This document shows, one piece after another, positions 35,794 to 43,933 of a stretch of DNA of 64,000 nucleotides. The stretch spans positions 992,001 through 1,056,000 of the forward strand of contig NZ_AMPG01000001.1 of the NCBI RefSeq assembly GCF_000299415.1, given 5' to 3'. Made by a program: the position numbers and the translations under genes. The stretch is from Candidatus Microthrix parvicella Bio17-1 (GTDB taxonomy: Bacteria; Actinomycetota; Acidimicrobiia; Acidimicrobiales; Microtrichaceae). Position 1 is the stretch's first letter. Each line of letters begins with the position of its first letter. The notes beneath the pieces are model-generated. The model ran no database searches, was not told the DNA's origin, and worked only from the letters and a program-made list of their open reading frames with translations.

Positions 35794-36573
35794 ATGACAT
35801 CTTCAGGTGCAACCTTCTCCACGCTCACCGTCGAGTTGTCCGGCGGCATCGGCCGGCTGACGCTCAACCAGCCTGACCAGCTGAACCCGCTGGGGTCCGA
35901 CGCGCTGACCGAAATCGCCAAGGCCGCGCGCTGGTTCGACGATGAGGGCGCCCGGGTGGTCGTCATCACCTCTGCCGGTGATCGGGCGTTCTCGGCCGGT
36001 TTCGATCTGCGGGAACTCACCCGGGGTTCCGACGAGGCACCGGACGTCGACCTTGGTTACCTGATGGTCGACGCGGTCGAGGCCATGGATGCCATCACCA
36101 TCGCAGCCATCCACGGGCACTGCGTCGGCGGAGGAATCCTGCTGGCGGTTGGTTGCGACCTGCGCATCGCCGCCGACAACACCCGGTTTGCCATCCCCGA
36201 GATCGATCTGGGCATTCCTCTGGCCTGGGGCGGCATCCCGCGTTTGGTCCGCGAGGTGGGCGCAGCGTCCACCAGGGAGTTGGTCATGACGTGCCGTCCG
36301 TTCGACGCAATCGAGGCGCAGCGCCTGGGGATGATCAACCGAGTGGTGCCACTCGATCGGCTGCGCGCTGAGACCGACGAGCTGGCGGCGTCATTGGCGG
36401 CCAAGCCGGTCTCGCTGCTGCGCATGACCAAACGTCAGGTTCACGAGGCGGCCGAGGACCTGCTGACCACCAGATCGGGGTGGGCGGCCTCTGCGCACCT
36501 GGCGGTGGCTCTCGCCGACCCGGAGGCACGCGGCGCGGCGGCCGGCTACCTGGCCTCGCGATCCAAGGACTGA
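35794..36573 (+). CDS. Enoyl-CoA hydratase/isomerase family protein
   Basis: This 259-residue crotonase-fold protein has the oxyanion-hole segments AFSAGFDL and the HGHCVGGGILLAVGCDLRIA region. The second catalytic Glu of hydratases is present in FAIPEIDLGIP. The first (normally GGGxEL) is replaced by Ile/Leu, so classic two-Glu hydration is doubtful and isomerase or other crotonase chemistry is possible. The ATG at 35794 has GGGAGGATCG at good spacing. The gene is single; a hairpin 28 bases after the stop may end the transcript. Confidence 0.82.
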   Translation: MTSSGATFSTLTVELSGGIGRLTLNQPDQLNPLGSDALTEIAKAARWFDDEGARVVVITSAGDRAFSAGFDLRELTRGSDEAPDVDLGYLMVDAVEAMDAITIAAIHGHCVGGGILLAVGCDLRIAADNTRFAIPEIDLGIPLAWGGIPRLVREVGAASTRELVMTCRPFDAIEAQRLGMINRVVPLDRLRAETDELAASLAAKPVSLLRMTKRQVHEAAEDLLTTRSGWAASAHLAVALADPEARGAAAGYLASRSKD

Positions 36574-36600
36574 CAGCAAGCGGCTGACAAACGGTCTGCT

Positions 36601-36616
36601 GCCCAACTTTTTGGGC
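36601..36616 (+). terminator. GC-rich hairpin after the enoyl-CoA hydratase gene
   Basis: GCCCAA and TTGGGC pair perfectly around a CTTT loop, 28 bases after the enoyl-CoA hydratase stop. No T-run follows the stem, so it may be a weak or factor-assisted terminator. Confidence 0.4.
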
Positions 36617-36643
36617 GCGATTCCATCCGATCGGTGGTACCTT

Positions 36644-36681
36644 GAGTTCCTGAGTACCCGCTCGGGGGAATTGGGGAACTC
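36644..36681 (+). promoter_or_regulatory. Folded leader candidate upstream of the DUF3494 gene
   Basis: An outer stem (GAGTTCC at 36644-36650 with GGAACTC at 36675-36681) encloses an inner hairpin CCC-gctc-GGG (36657-36666). It lies 35 bases before the start of the surface protein. No known riboswitch consensus was recognised. The remaining leader (36682-36716) has no strong Shine-Dalgarno. Confidence 0.35.
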
Positions 36682-36716
36682 CAGCGATTTGGGACGCGCC
36701 TTTCGAAAGTTATGCC

Positions 36717-37859
36717 ATGAACTTGCGATCTCGTCAGCTGCCCACTGTTTTGATTGGTCTGCTTGCCACCGTGTGCGTCGCTGCCTTCTTGGTGGTGGTG
36801 CGCCCAGCCGGTGCAGCCGAGGCTCCGGTTGGCCTTGGTACGGCCGAGAGCTACGCCGTTCTCGCCGGATCGGCGGTGACCAACACCGGCTCATCGGTCA
36901 TCAACGGGGACGTCGGCGTCAGTCCTGGCTTCTCGATCACCGGGTTTCCGCCGGGAACCGTCAACGGCGTCCAGCACGCCGCTGGCGCTGAAGCCCTCCA
37001 GGCCCAGATCGATCTCGTCACCGCCTACAACGACGCCGCCGGACGAACGCCTGCCACCTCAGTGGCCGCAGAGCTCGGGGGCACCATCCTGCTACCGGGC
37101 GTGTACACCGGAGCGACGCTTGAAATCACCGGAACCGTCACCCTCGACGCCGAAGGCGACCCCGACGCCGTCTTCGTCATCCAGTCGGACAGCACAATGA
37201 TTACCGCCACCAACAGCGCTGTCGCCTTCATCGGCGGCGCCAACCCCTGCAACGTGTTCTGGCAGGTCGGTTCCTCCGCCACGCTTGGTACCGGGACCTC
37301 GCTTCAGGGAACGATCCTGGCTCTCACCTCCATCACCGCCAACACGGGCGCCACCGTCGTGGGAAGTCTGCTCGCTCGCAACGGTGCCGTGACTCTTGAC
37401 AACAACGTGATCACACGGCCCGATTGTGCCGATGTGACGCTGCCCACGACAACCACCAGTGCCACCACCACCACCGGCGCCACCACCACCACCACCGGCG
37501 CAACGACAACCACTGAGGTTGATGACACCACGACGTCCACGACGTCCACGACACCCACCGGAGGCACACCCACCGGAGGCACACCCACCGGAGGCACACC
37601 CACCGGAGGCACACCCACCGGAGGCACACCCACCGGAGGCACACCCACCGGAGCCTTCAGCGGCGGAGTGACGTCGGGGACATCGTCGTCGAGCCCTGGT
37701 TCCCCCTACGGCAGCCTGGGCACGGGACAGTCGGCCTCGACGCCACTCGCTCAGACCGGGACTTCAGCGCTGCCGGCCACAGTGGCGGGCACCATCTCGC
37801 TCCTCATGGGAGCCGCAATCATCGCCCTCTCCCGCCGTCGGGCCAGCAAGACCCACTAA
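36717..37859 (+). CDS. Sortase-anchored DUF3494 (ice-binding-like) surface protein
   Basis: This 380-residue secreted protein has a signal peptide (residues 1 to about 33, ending GAAEA). A DUF3494 beta-solenoid domain covers about 34-240, with TAESYAVLAGSAVTNTG, LPGVYTGATLEITGT, FVIQSDSTM and NVFWQVGSSATLGTG, all typical of ice-binding-like domains. A Thr-rich stalk and a TPTGG tandem repeat follow. The C-terminus is a sorting signal: LAQTG (344-348), a hydrophobic helix and RRR. LAxTG is the sortase E type used by Actinomycetota. Some DUF3494 proteins bind ice; others are adhesins, so the activity is unproven here. Confidence 0.85.
   Translation: MNLRSRQLPTVLIGLLATVCVAAFLVVVRPAGAAEAPVGLGTAESYAVLAGSAVTNTGSSVINGDVGVSPGFSITGFPPGTVNGVQHAAGAEALQAQIDLVTAYNDAAGRTPATSVAAELGGTILLPGVYTGATLEITGTVTLDAEGDPDAVFVIQSDSTMITATNSAVAFIGGANPCNVFWQVGSSATLGTGTSLQGTILALTSITANTGATVVGSLLARNGAVTLDNNVITRPDCADVTLPTTTTSATTTTGATTTTTGATTTTEVDDTTTSTTSTTPTGGTPTGGTPTGGTPTGGTPTGGTPTGGTPTGAFSGGVTSGTSSSSPGSPYGSLGTGQSASTPLAQTGTSALPATVAGTISLLMGAAIIALSRRRASKTH
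37551..37653 (+). repeat. 15-base minisatellite encoding TPTGG repeats
   Basis: The unit ACACCCACCGGAGGC repeats six times without error, with a seventh partial copy. Each unit encodes Thr-Pro-Thr-Gly-Gly in frame, so copy number can change without breaking the gene. It forms the stalk between the DUF3494 domain and the sortase signal. Confidence 0.9.
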
Positions 37860-37993
37860 CAGAAGCCCTTCCGGTGCAGGAACCGACACAGCGGGGTCTC
37901 GTGTGACGGACCCAGCTACCAACAGTGCGCACGAGATTCGCAAGCCCGACGTTGAGCACCCGTGTGACGACGCCGAGGTGACACAATCCAAAG

Positions 37994-39028
37994 GTGAGTG
38001 AACGACCACAAAGGATCGACCGCACCGGCCTGGACCTGCCCCGTCCCATCGCCTTCGTGATGGGTGGCGGTGGCAGCCTGGGCGCATCCCAGGTAGGCAT
38101 GCTGCAAGCGCTGAACGAGCACGGCGTGACACCGGACATGATCATCGGCACTTCGGCCGGCGCACTCAACGGCGCCTTCCTGGCCGCCGATCCGTTCGGT
38201 GGCGCCAACCAGCTGTCCCACCTGTGGCCGGGTTTCAGCCGCGAGACGTTCTTTCCCGGCTCAGCCTGGAAGTCGGTTCGCACGCTGCGCACCTCGAAGA
38301 CCTACCTGTTTCCCAACGATGAGCTGAGCGAGTTCATCAACAAACACATTCCGGCCAACACGTTCGAGGAACTTGAAGTGCCGTTTGTGGCCATGGCGAC
38401 CGATGTGGACACCCGCCTCAGCGTCGCCCTCGATACCGGTGATCTTCGTTCGGCCCTGCTGGCGAGCACGGCGATCCCGGTGATCTTTCCGCCAGTCGAA
38501 CGCGACGGTCGGCTGTTGTACGACGGCGGGTTGGTCGCCAACCTGCCAATCCGCCAGGCCTTGAAGATGAACGCCGCTTCGCTGGTGTTGTTGGACTGCA
38601 ACGCCCCCGGCCAACGCGACCCTTACCCCGACAGCATGTCGGGGGTGTTGGAATGGACCGTCCGGCTGATGCTGCGAAGCCAGACGACCGCCGACCTGCC
38701 CTACATCTCGGAGACGCTGCCGGTGCTGTCCCTCCCCGCCGCTCCCAAAGGCACCGTTTCACCACTCGACTTCGACTCGTCCGTCGAGCTGATGGCGGCC
38801 GCGTACCAGGCCTCCCGGACGTTCCTCACCAACGTTCACGTGGACGCACCCCGGCTCTACCGGGCCGACCCGATACCTCCGGATGTGGACGATCCCACGC
38901 TCTCCACCGATTCCGACCCATCCGAGGGTTCCACCAAGTTCGACAGAAGCTCACGCAGGTCCGGCAAGGGTCCCCGCAAAGCCGACAAGGGCACCGGAGC
39001 GCCCAACCGGGCGGGCGACGACCTGTGA
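37994..39028 (+). CDS. Patatin-like phospholipase, first copy
   Basis: This 344-residue patatin-fold lipase has the oxyanion loop GGGGSLG at 24-30, nucleophile Ser54 in GTSAG, and catalytic Asp177 in YDGGL. These make up the Ser-Asp dyad of bacterial patatins, which hydrolyse phospholipid or acyl esters. The C-terminal 40 residues are a polar, basic tail (SRRSGKGPRKADKGTG). The GTG start has only a weak AAAGG upstream. Its stop overlaps the next patatin gene (GTGA). The two share most of their length, indicating tandem duplication. Confidence 0.88.
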   Translation: MSERPQRIDRTGLDLPRPIAFVMGGGGSLGASQVGMLQALNEHGVTPDMIIGTSAGALNGAFLAADPFGGANQLSHLWPGFSRETFFPGSAWKSVRTLRTSKTYLFPNDELSEFINKHIPANTFEELEVPFVAMATDVDTRLSVALDTGDLRSALLASTAIPVIFPPVERDGRLLYDGGLVANLPIRQALKMNAASLVLLDCNAPGQRDPYPDSMSGVLEWTVRLMLRSQTTADLPYISETLPVLSLPAAPKGTVSPLDFDSSVELMAAAYQASRTFLTNVHVDAPRLYRADPIPPDVDDPTLSTDSDPSEGSTKFDRSSRRSGKGPRKADKGTGAPNRAGDDL

Positions 39029-40026
39029 CCACCGACCCTCCGGGTGCAACGCTGCACCTCCCCGGCCCGGTCGCGTTTGTGATGGGCGGCGGCGCCAGCC
39101 TGGGTGCCACCCAGGTGGGCATGTTGCAGGCGCTCTCGGAGCACAGCATCTCGCCCGATCTCATCGTCGGCACCTCGGTCGGCGCGCTCAACGGAGCATT
39201 TCTCGCCAGCGATCCGACGGGTGGCGCCACCCGGCTGTCCCACATCTGGCCAACGATCACCAAGCAGCAGATCTTCCCCGGGTCGCCCTGGCAGTCACTT
39301 CGTACACTGCGCATCGACAAAACGCACCTGTACTCCAACGACGGGTTGGCCCAGTTCATCGACGAGCACCTTCCCGTCGACAACCTGGAGGACCTGGTGG
39401 TGCCGTTCACCGCCATGGCCACCGACGTCGACAGCGGCGCCGCAGTGGAGCTGACCACCGGGCCCGCAAAGTCTGCGTTGTTGGCGAGCGCCGCCCTCCC
39501 CGGGTTTCTTCCCGCCATCGAGCGGGACGGGCGACTGCTCTACGACGGCGGGCTGGTTGCCAAGCTGCCGATTGGGCAAGCTCTGAGGATGGGGGCCAAG
39601 AGCCTGGTGCTGCTCGATTGCACCTTCCCCGGACAACCGGCGCCCCGGCCAACCAATCTGCTTCAGATCATGGAGTGGTCCGTCTCCCTCACTCAGAACA
39701 GCCAGGCCCGCGCAGCGTTGCCCTTCATCCCCGCAGACGTCGCGGTGCTCTACCTACCCGGACCACCCCGGGCAAGGTTCTCCAGCCTGGAACTGGATCA
39801 CACAACCGAGCTGATCAGCGGCGCCTACTCGGCATCCCGCGGCTACCTCCGCACCGTCCAAGACAAACCAAACCTGCTGCATCAACATCGTGTGCCGACG
39901 AGGCCCGACGGCTCCGACAGCGGAGTCGGTTCCGACAGCGAAGTCGGTTCCAGCGCAGTGCCGGAGGAGGGCGTAGTGCCCGATGGAGGCGCGGTAGCGG
40001 CGGAGCGCATCCGCAGCGATGACTGA
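39025..40026 (+). CDS. Patatin-like phospholipase, second copy
   Basis: This 333-residue paralogue of the preceding gene has oxyanion loop GGGASLG, Ser51 in GTSVG (Val in place of Ala in the elbow, tolerated in family members), and Asp174 in YDGGL, so it looks active. The GTG at 39025 overlaps the preceding stop; upstream in-frame codons are a shadow of the first copy. The tail is acidic (DSGVGSDSEVGSS), opposite in charge to the first copy's basic tail. It overlaps the nitroreductase start by eight bases. Confidence 0.87.
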   Translation: MTTDPPGATLHLPGPVAFVMGGGASLGATQVGMLQALSEHSISPDLIVGTSVGALNGAFLASDPTGGATRLSHIWPTITKQQIFPGSPWQSLRTLRIDKTHLYSNDGLAQFIDEHLPVDNLEDLVVPFTAMATDVDSGAAVELTTGPAKSALLASAALPGFLPAIERDGRLLYDGGLVAKLPIGQALRMGAKSLVLLDCTFPGQPAPRPTNLLQIMEWSVSLTQNSQARAALPFIPADVAVLYLPGPPRARFSSLELDHTTELISGAYSASRGYLRTVQDKPNLLHQHRVPTRPDGSDSGVGSDSEVGSSAVPEEGVVPDGGAVAAERIRSDD

Positions 40027-40810
40027 CGATCGCCCGGCCTCGGATTCTGCCCCCGATCAGGCTTCGCTTGGTCTCCTCCAGGGTCTGGCCACGACCCGGG
40101 CGATCCGCCGCTACACCGACGAGCCAGTGGCCGAGGAGGACCTGGCCACCATCGTGTGGCACGCCACCCGGGCACCGTCGGGAAGCAACCGCCAACCGTT
40201 CCGATTCCTGATCCTCCGCGATGGGCCGCTGGCCACCCAGGCCAAAGCGCTGCTGGGCAAGAGCTTTCGCGCCCTGTGGGCCGAGAAGCGGCGCCGGGAC
40301 GGCTACGACGCCGGCAGCGGCGCCACAACCGACACCCCGAAGGCACGAATGGCCGACACGATGCAGCACTTCGTCGACCACTTCGAGTCCATCCCGGTGG
40401 TCATCCTGGCCTGCCTGGTGCGTCACCGCGATCCCACCCCCACGGAGGGAGCCTCGGTGTACCCGGCCTGCCAGAACCTGCTGCTGGCCGCCCGGGCCAT
40501 GGGCTATGGCGGGGTGATGACGATGTGGCATGCCTACGTCGAGGACGAACTTCGTGAACTGCTCGGTATTCCGGCGGAGGTGGGGATCTCGGCCACGCTC
40601 ACGCTGGGCCGCCCAGCCGGACGACACGGCCCGGTGCGGCGCCGTCCCATCGAGGAACTGGTCTTCGACGACGCCTGGGACCGGCCAGCACCCTGGGCCC
40701 ACGACCCACCCAACACGCGGTTCACAGGTTCTGGTCCGCTTCGACCTTCAGCCGCGTCGATCAGCGAGGAAAAGGCTGACCCTCTGCGCTGTACCACACC
40801 ACCTCTATAA
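40019..40810 (+). CDS. Nitroreductase-family FMN oxidoreductase
   Basis: This 263-residue nitroreductase-fold protein has the FMN-phosphate segment TTRAIRRYTDEPV at the N-terminus, HATRAPSGSNRQPFRF, and the C-terminal region ISATLTLGRPAGRHGPVRRRP. The ATG lies inside the end of the second patatin gene, so the three form one operon. The last ~16 codons overlap the convergent DUF4177-like gene, so part of the C-terminus may be non-essential. It may reduce quinones, nitro groups or enones with NAD(P)H; the link to two lipases is unclear. Confidence 0.85.
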   Translation: MTDDRPASDSAPDQASLGLLQGLATTRAIRRYTDEPVAEEDLATIVWHATRAPSGSNRQPFRFLILRDGPLATQAKALLGKSFRALWAEKRRRDGYDAGSGATTDTPKARMADTMQHFVDHFESIPVVILACLVRHRDPTPTEGASVYPACQNLLLAARAMGYGGVMTMWHAYVEDELRELLGIPAEVGISATLTLGRPAGRHGPVRRRPIEELVFDDAWDRPAPWAHDPPNTRFTGSGPLRPSAASISEEKADPLRCTTPPL

Positions 40811-41429
40811 CCTGATCGTCCTTCGAATGCTTGCCGTTCGCCATCAGCGCGCAGCTCTGGTCCAGCACACCGAGCGGATTGTTCGCTTGCTTACCCGACG
40901 AGATGAGCGCACGAGCACCCCGCATCATCAGTTCGTTACCGTGCTTGTTTGCGAGCTGGTCGAAGACGGCCGGGCCGTAGTGGTTTCGAAGCGTCTGGAG
41001 GTATTCGGTGGCCACCGCGGCGGCTTCCTCGTGTCGCAGGCTGCGACGCTTGAGCACAACAAAGATCTTGTTGCCCGTCACGGTGACCGTGCCGCCCATT
41101 CCAGCGATCGAAACGACCTCCCAACCGATGGCGCCCCAGGTGTTCAGTTCAGTTTCAAGCTTGCCACCGAAGGTGGCGCTGATCACCTTGTATTCCCACA
41201 GCATCTGGTTTATCGAACTAGGCTCGACAGTCCCGGGGCTCTCAGGTAGCCAGGAGGATGCACCAGCAGGGGCGACGCCGTGTGAGGGCTGCCCTCCGAC
41301 AGGTCCCTCCTGGGGGTCCTGCTGTTGAGGAGCGCGCTGAGGGGGCTGCCCGGCCCACACCGCCGGAGCCGGCTCCTGTTCCCATGGTGGTGCGGCCTCC
41401 TGATGTGTCCACGCGTTCGGATCCGTCAT
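40761..41429 (-). CDS. DUF4177-like protein with Pro/Gln-rich N-terminus
   Basis: This 222-residue protein starts with ~70 residues that are Pro/Gln/Ala-rich and probably disordered. A DUF4177-like unit follows: WEYKVISA, a Leu-Asn-x-x-Gly helix (ETELNTWGAIGWEVVSI), then a strand ending FVVLKRR. The C-terminal helical part contains VFDQLANKHGNELM. The ATG at 41429 has GAGGGG at good spacing. DUF4177 has no known function. Its 3' end runs 50 bases into the convergent nitroreductase gene. Confidence 0.65.
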   Translation of the reverse strand: MTDPNAWTHQEAAPPWEQEPAPAVWAGQPPQRAPQQQDPQEGPVGGQPSHGVAPAGASSWLPESPGTVEPSSINQMLWEYKVISATFGGKLETELNTWGAIGWEVVSIAGMGGTVTVTGNKIFVVLKRRSLRHEEAAAVATEYLQTLRNHYGPAVFDQLANKHGNELMMRGARALISSGKQANNPLGVLDQSCALMANGKHSKDDQVIEVVWYSAEGQPFPR

Positions 41430-41523
41430 CTGGACAACCCCTCACATCCATTGGCGGTTGGTCCGCCGGGCAATACTGGGTCGACCGAACCATCTCCGTC
41501 GAATCTGCCATCGACATTCAAGA

Positions 41524-42201
41524 TCAGGTCTGGGAGCGGAGGAAGTCCAGGGCGGCGTCGATGAACTCGAACGACTTGGGGGTGCGGGCGTGATCGGTGC
41601 GGGGCAGCGTCACCAGGCGTGAGTCGACCAGGGCGTCGATCAGCTGATCGGCCGATTGGACGAAGTCGTATTCGCCCAGCACCACCAGCACCGGGCAGGT
41701 CACCGCCGCCAGTTCGTCCGCACTCACGCGGCCCCCGCCATTGGCCATGCAGGCGGCCAGTGCCTCCCGGTCGTTGCCCGGTAGCTGCGCCAAACCTGAG
41801 AAGTACCCGAGGGCGGGGATGTCGCCGTCTTCACTCGTGCGGACCGCCCGCACGACGGCGGACATGTCGTCGAATCGAAACAGGTTGGCTCCCACGCCGG
41901 CCACGATCAGCGACCGAAAGCGGTCGGGATGGGCGGCCACCACTTTGAGCAGCGTCTTGGCGCCCAACGAAAAACCAATGGCGTCCACCTGCCCATCGGC
42001 GGGCAGTGCCTCGACCACTCGGGCGCCAAGGTCGTCGTACGCCGATTCGTCGTGGGGCCTCGGTGCGGTGCCGTGGCCCAACAGGTCCACTCCGATGACC
42101 TCCCGGCCTTCATCACCCAGCAGGTCGACCCAGCCGTTGGCCACCCAGGTGAGCTGGAACGATGTGCCGAAACCGTGGACGAGAACAACCGGAACAGACA
42201 T
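41524..42201 (-). CDS. Alpha/beta-fold hydrolase
   Basis: This 225-residue alpha/beta hydrolase has an oxyanion segment VLVHGFG at 6-12, nucleophile Ser78 in IGFSLGA, and an acid in VLGEYDF. The catalytic His is in RTDHARTP near the C-terminus. The ATG at 42201 begins directly at the first strand; upstream codons in frame are Arg/Pro-rich and unlike the family. It is divergent from the acyl-CoA carboxylase operon with a 127-base shared promoter region. The substrate is unknown. Confidence 0.83.
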   Translation of the reverse strand: MSVPVVLVHGFGTSFQLTWVANGWVDLLGDEGREVIGVDLLGHGTAPRPHDESAYDDLGARVVEALPADGQVDAIGFSLGAKTLLKVVAAHPDRFRSLIVAGVGANLFRFDDMSAVVRAVRTSEDGDIPALGYFSGLAQLPGNDREALAACMANGGGRVSADELAAVTCPVLVVLGEYDFVQSADQLIDALVDSRLVTLPRTDHARTPKSFEFIDAALDFLRSQT

Positions 42202-42263
42202 GGCTGCATTCTGGCTGAGAGCCGCCCAAATGGTCGGGCCCAGTGGGTACGGTTGCGCAGAAC

Positions 42264-42289
42264 AACGTCGGCAACGACTCGTCGACGTT
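42264..42289. promoter_or_regulatory. 7-base inverted repeat in the divergent hydrolase/carboxylase promoter region
   Basis: AACGTCG (42264-42270) and CGACGTT (42283-42289) are perfect inverted copies spaced by 12 bases. They lie midway between the divergent starts of the hydrolase and the carboxylase beta gene. The position fits an operator for a dimeric regulator; no factor is identified. Confidence 0.35.
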
Positions 42290-42328
42290 ACGCAATTGCG
42301 CCGCAACGGGCGACGCGGAGGGGACCCC

Positions 42329-43933
42329 ATGACCATCGGATCGCAGTTGAAGAGCCGCCTCGATCAACGCTCCGACGAGGCACTCGCCAACCGGGCCGCA
42401 ATGGAGGCATTGTGGCAGGAGGTGGCCGAGCAGTTGGCGTCGGTGCCCACGATCAGCGGCCGGCGCTACGTCGACCGACACCGCAAGCGCGGCAAGCTGC
42501 TGGTACGCGAACGCATCGAGGCGCTGTTGGACCCAACCACCCCGTTCCTTGAACTGAGCCCGCTGGCCGGGTGGGGCACCGACGATGCGGTCGGGGTGGG
42601 CGTGGCCACGGGCATCGGCGTGATTGAGGGCGTCCAGTGCGCCATCTTTGGCTCCGATATGACCTACAAGGGTGGCTCGGTCAATCCGACCACCCTGATC
42701 AAGTTGGAACGGCTCTTCGAGATCGCCCGGGCCAACCGCCTGCCGATGGTTTCGCTCAGCGAGTCCGCCGGCGCCGATCTTCCCCGTCAGGCCGACATCT
42801 TCATTCGGGGCGGCGGGCAGTTCCGTTCGCTCACCCGCCTCTCCGCCGAAGGCATCCCCACGATCACCGCCGCCTTCGGCCCCAACACCGCCGGTGGCGC
42901 CTATACGCCTGGCATGAGTGACTACACCGTGTTCGTCAAGGAGCGGGGCACCGCCTACCTGGGTGGCCCGCCCCTGGTGAAGATGGCAATCGACGAGGAC
43001 GTCGACGAGGAAACGCTGGGCGGCGCCGAGATGCACAGCCGCACCAGCGGCCTCTCGGATTACCTGGCCGTCGACGAATTGGATGCGCTGCGCATCATCC
43101 GGTCGATCGTCGCTCACCTCAACTGGAGCCCCTTGGGCCCAGGCCCAACCGAACCGGCCGACGAGCCGCTCTATGACCCGGCCGGACTCATCGACTGCGC
43201 CCGCGCCGACGTGCGGATCCCGTTCGAGATGCGCGAGGTGTTTGCCCGCATACTCGACGGCAGCCGTTTCGAGGAGCACAAGGCAAGCTACGGGGACAAG
43301 CTGCTGTGTGGATGGGGTTCGATCCACGGGTTCCCAGTCGGGCTGTTGGGTAACAACGGCATCCTGTTCTCCGAAGAGGCGAAGAAGGGCGCTCAGTTCA
43401 TCCAACTGTGTAACCGCACCAACACGCCGATCATCTTCTGTCACAACATCACCGGCTTCATGGTGGGCTCGGCCGCCGAGCAGGGCGGCATCATCGTCAA
43501 CGGCGCCAAGCTGATCAATGCGGTGTCCAACTCGATGGTGCCCCACATCGACCTGATGGTGGGCGCCTCCTACGGCGCCGGCAACTACGGCATGGCCGGT
43601 CGGGCCTACGAGCCCCGGTTCATCTTCTCGTGGCCCAACCACCGCATTGCAGTGATGGGTCCCCAGCAACTGGCAGGAGTGATGGAAATCGTCGCCCGCA
43701 ATTCGGCGGCGGGCAGGGGTATCGAGATCAAGGAGGAGGACATCGCTGCCGGGAAGGCATTCCTCGAAGCCCAGATCGAGAACGAGTCGACCGCGCTCTA
43801 CGCCACCGGGCGGGTTTGGGACGACGGCATCATCCATCCGGCCGACAGCCGCACCGTGCTGGGGCTGGCCTTGGCAGCGGTGCACTCCACCGAAGTCACC
43901 GGCGCCACCGAATACGGAGTGTGGAGGCACTGA
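42329..43933 (+). CDS. Acyl-CoA carboxylase beta (carboxyltransferase) subunit
   Basis: This 534-residue biotin-dependent carboxyltransferase has the ESAGADLPRQ acyl-CoA oxyanion region, TAAFGPNTAGGAYTPGMSDY, and a second oxyanion loop region GFMVGSAAEQGGI. It transfers CO2 from biotin to an acyl-CoA. The overall likeness is to the methylcrotonyl-CoA carboxylase beta type, which would place it in leucine breakdown, but acetyl- or propionyl-CoA relatives are close. The ATG has GGAGGGG at good spacing. The next gene, the alpha subunit, starts within its stop codon (TGATG). Confidence 0.9.
   Translation: MTIGSQLKSRLDQRSDEALANRAAMEALWQEVAEQLASVPTISGRRYVDRHRKRGKLLVRERIEALLDPTTPFLELSPLAGWGTDDAVGVGVATGIGVIEGVQCAIFGSDMTYKGGSVNPTTLIKLERLFEIARANRLPMVSLSESAGADLPRQADIFIRGGGQFRSLTRLSAEGIPTITAAFGPNTAGGAYTPGMSDYTVFVKERGTAYLGGPPLVKMAIDEDVDEETLGGAEMHSRTSGLSDYLAVDELDALRIIRSIVAHLNWSPLGPGPTEPADEPLYDPAGLIDCARADVRIPFEMREVFARILDGSRFEEHKASYGDKLLCGWGSIHGFPVGLLGNNGILFSEEAKKGAQFIQLCNRTNTPIIFCHNITGFMVGSAAEQGGIIVNGAKLINAVSNSMVPHIDLMVGASYGAGNYGMAGRAYEPRFIFSWPNHRIAVMGPQQLAGVMEIVARNSAAGRGIEIKEEDIAAGKAFLEAQIENESTALYATGRVWDDGIIHPADSRTVLGLALAAVHSTEVTGATEYGVWRH

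Noticed and set aside
36644-36716. Cyclic-di-GMP riboswitch, suggested by a GGGACGC string
   Set aside because: The conserved tetraloop and receptor helices of that class are missing.
37551-37653. CRISPR-like array
   Set aside because: Repeats are directly adjacent with no spacers and encode an in-frame peptide; this is a coding minisatellite.
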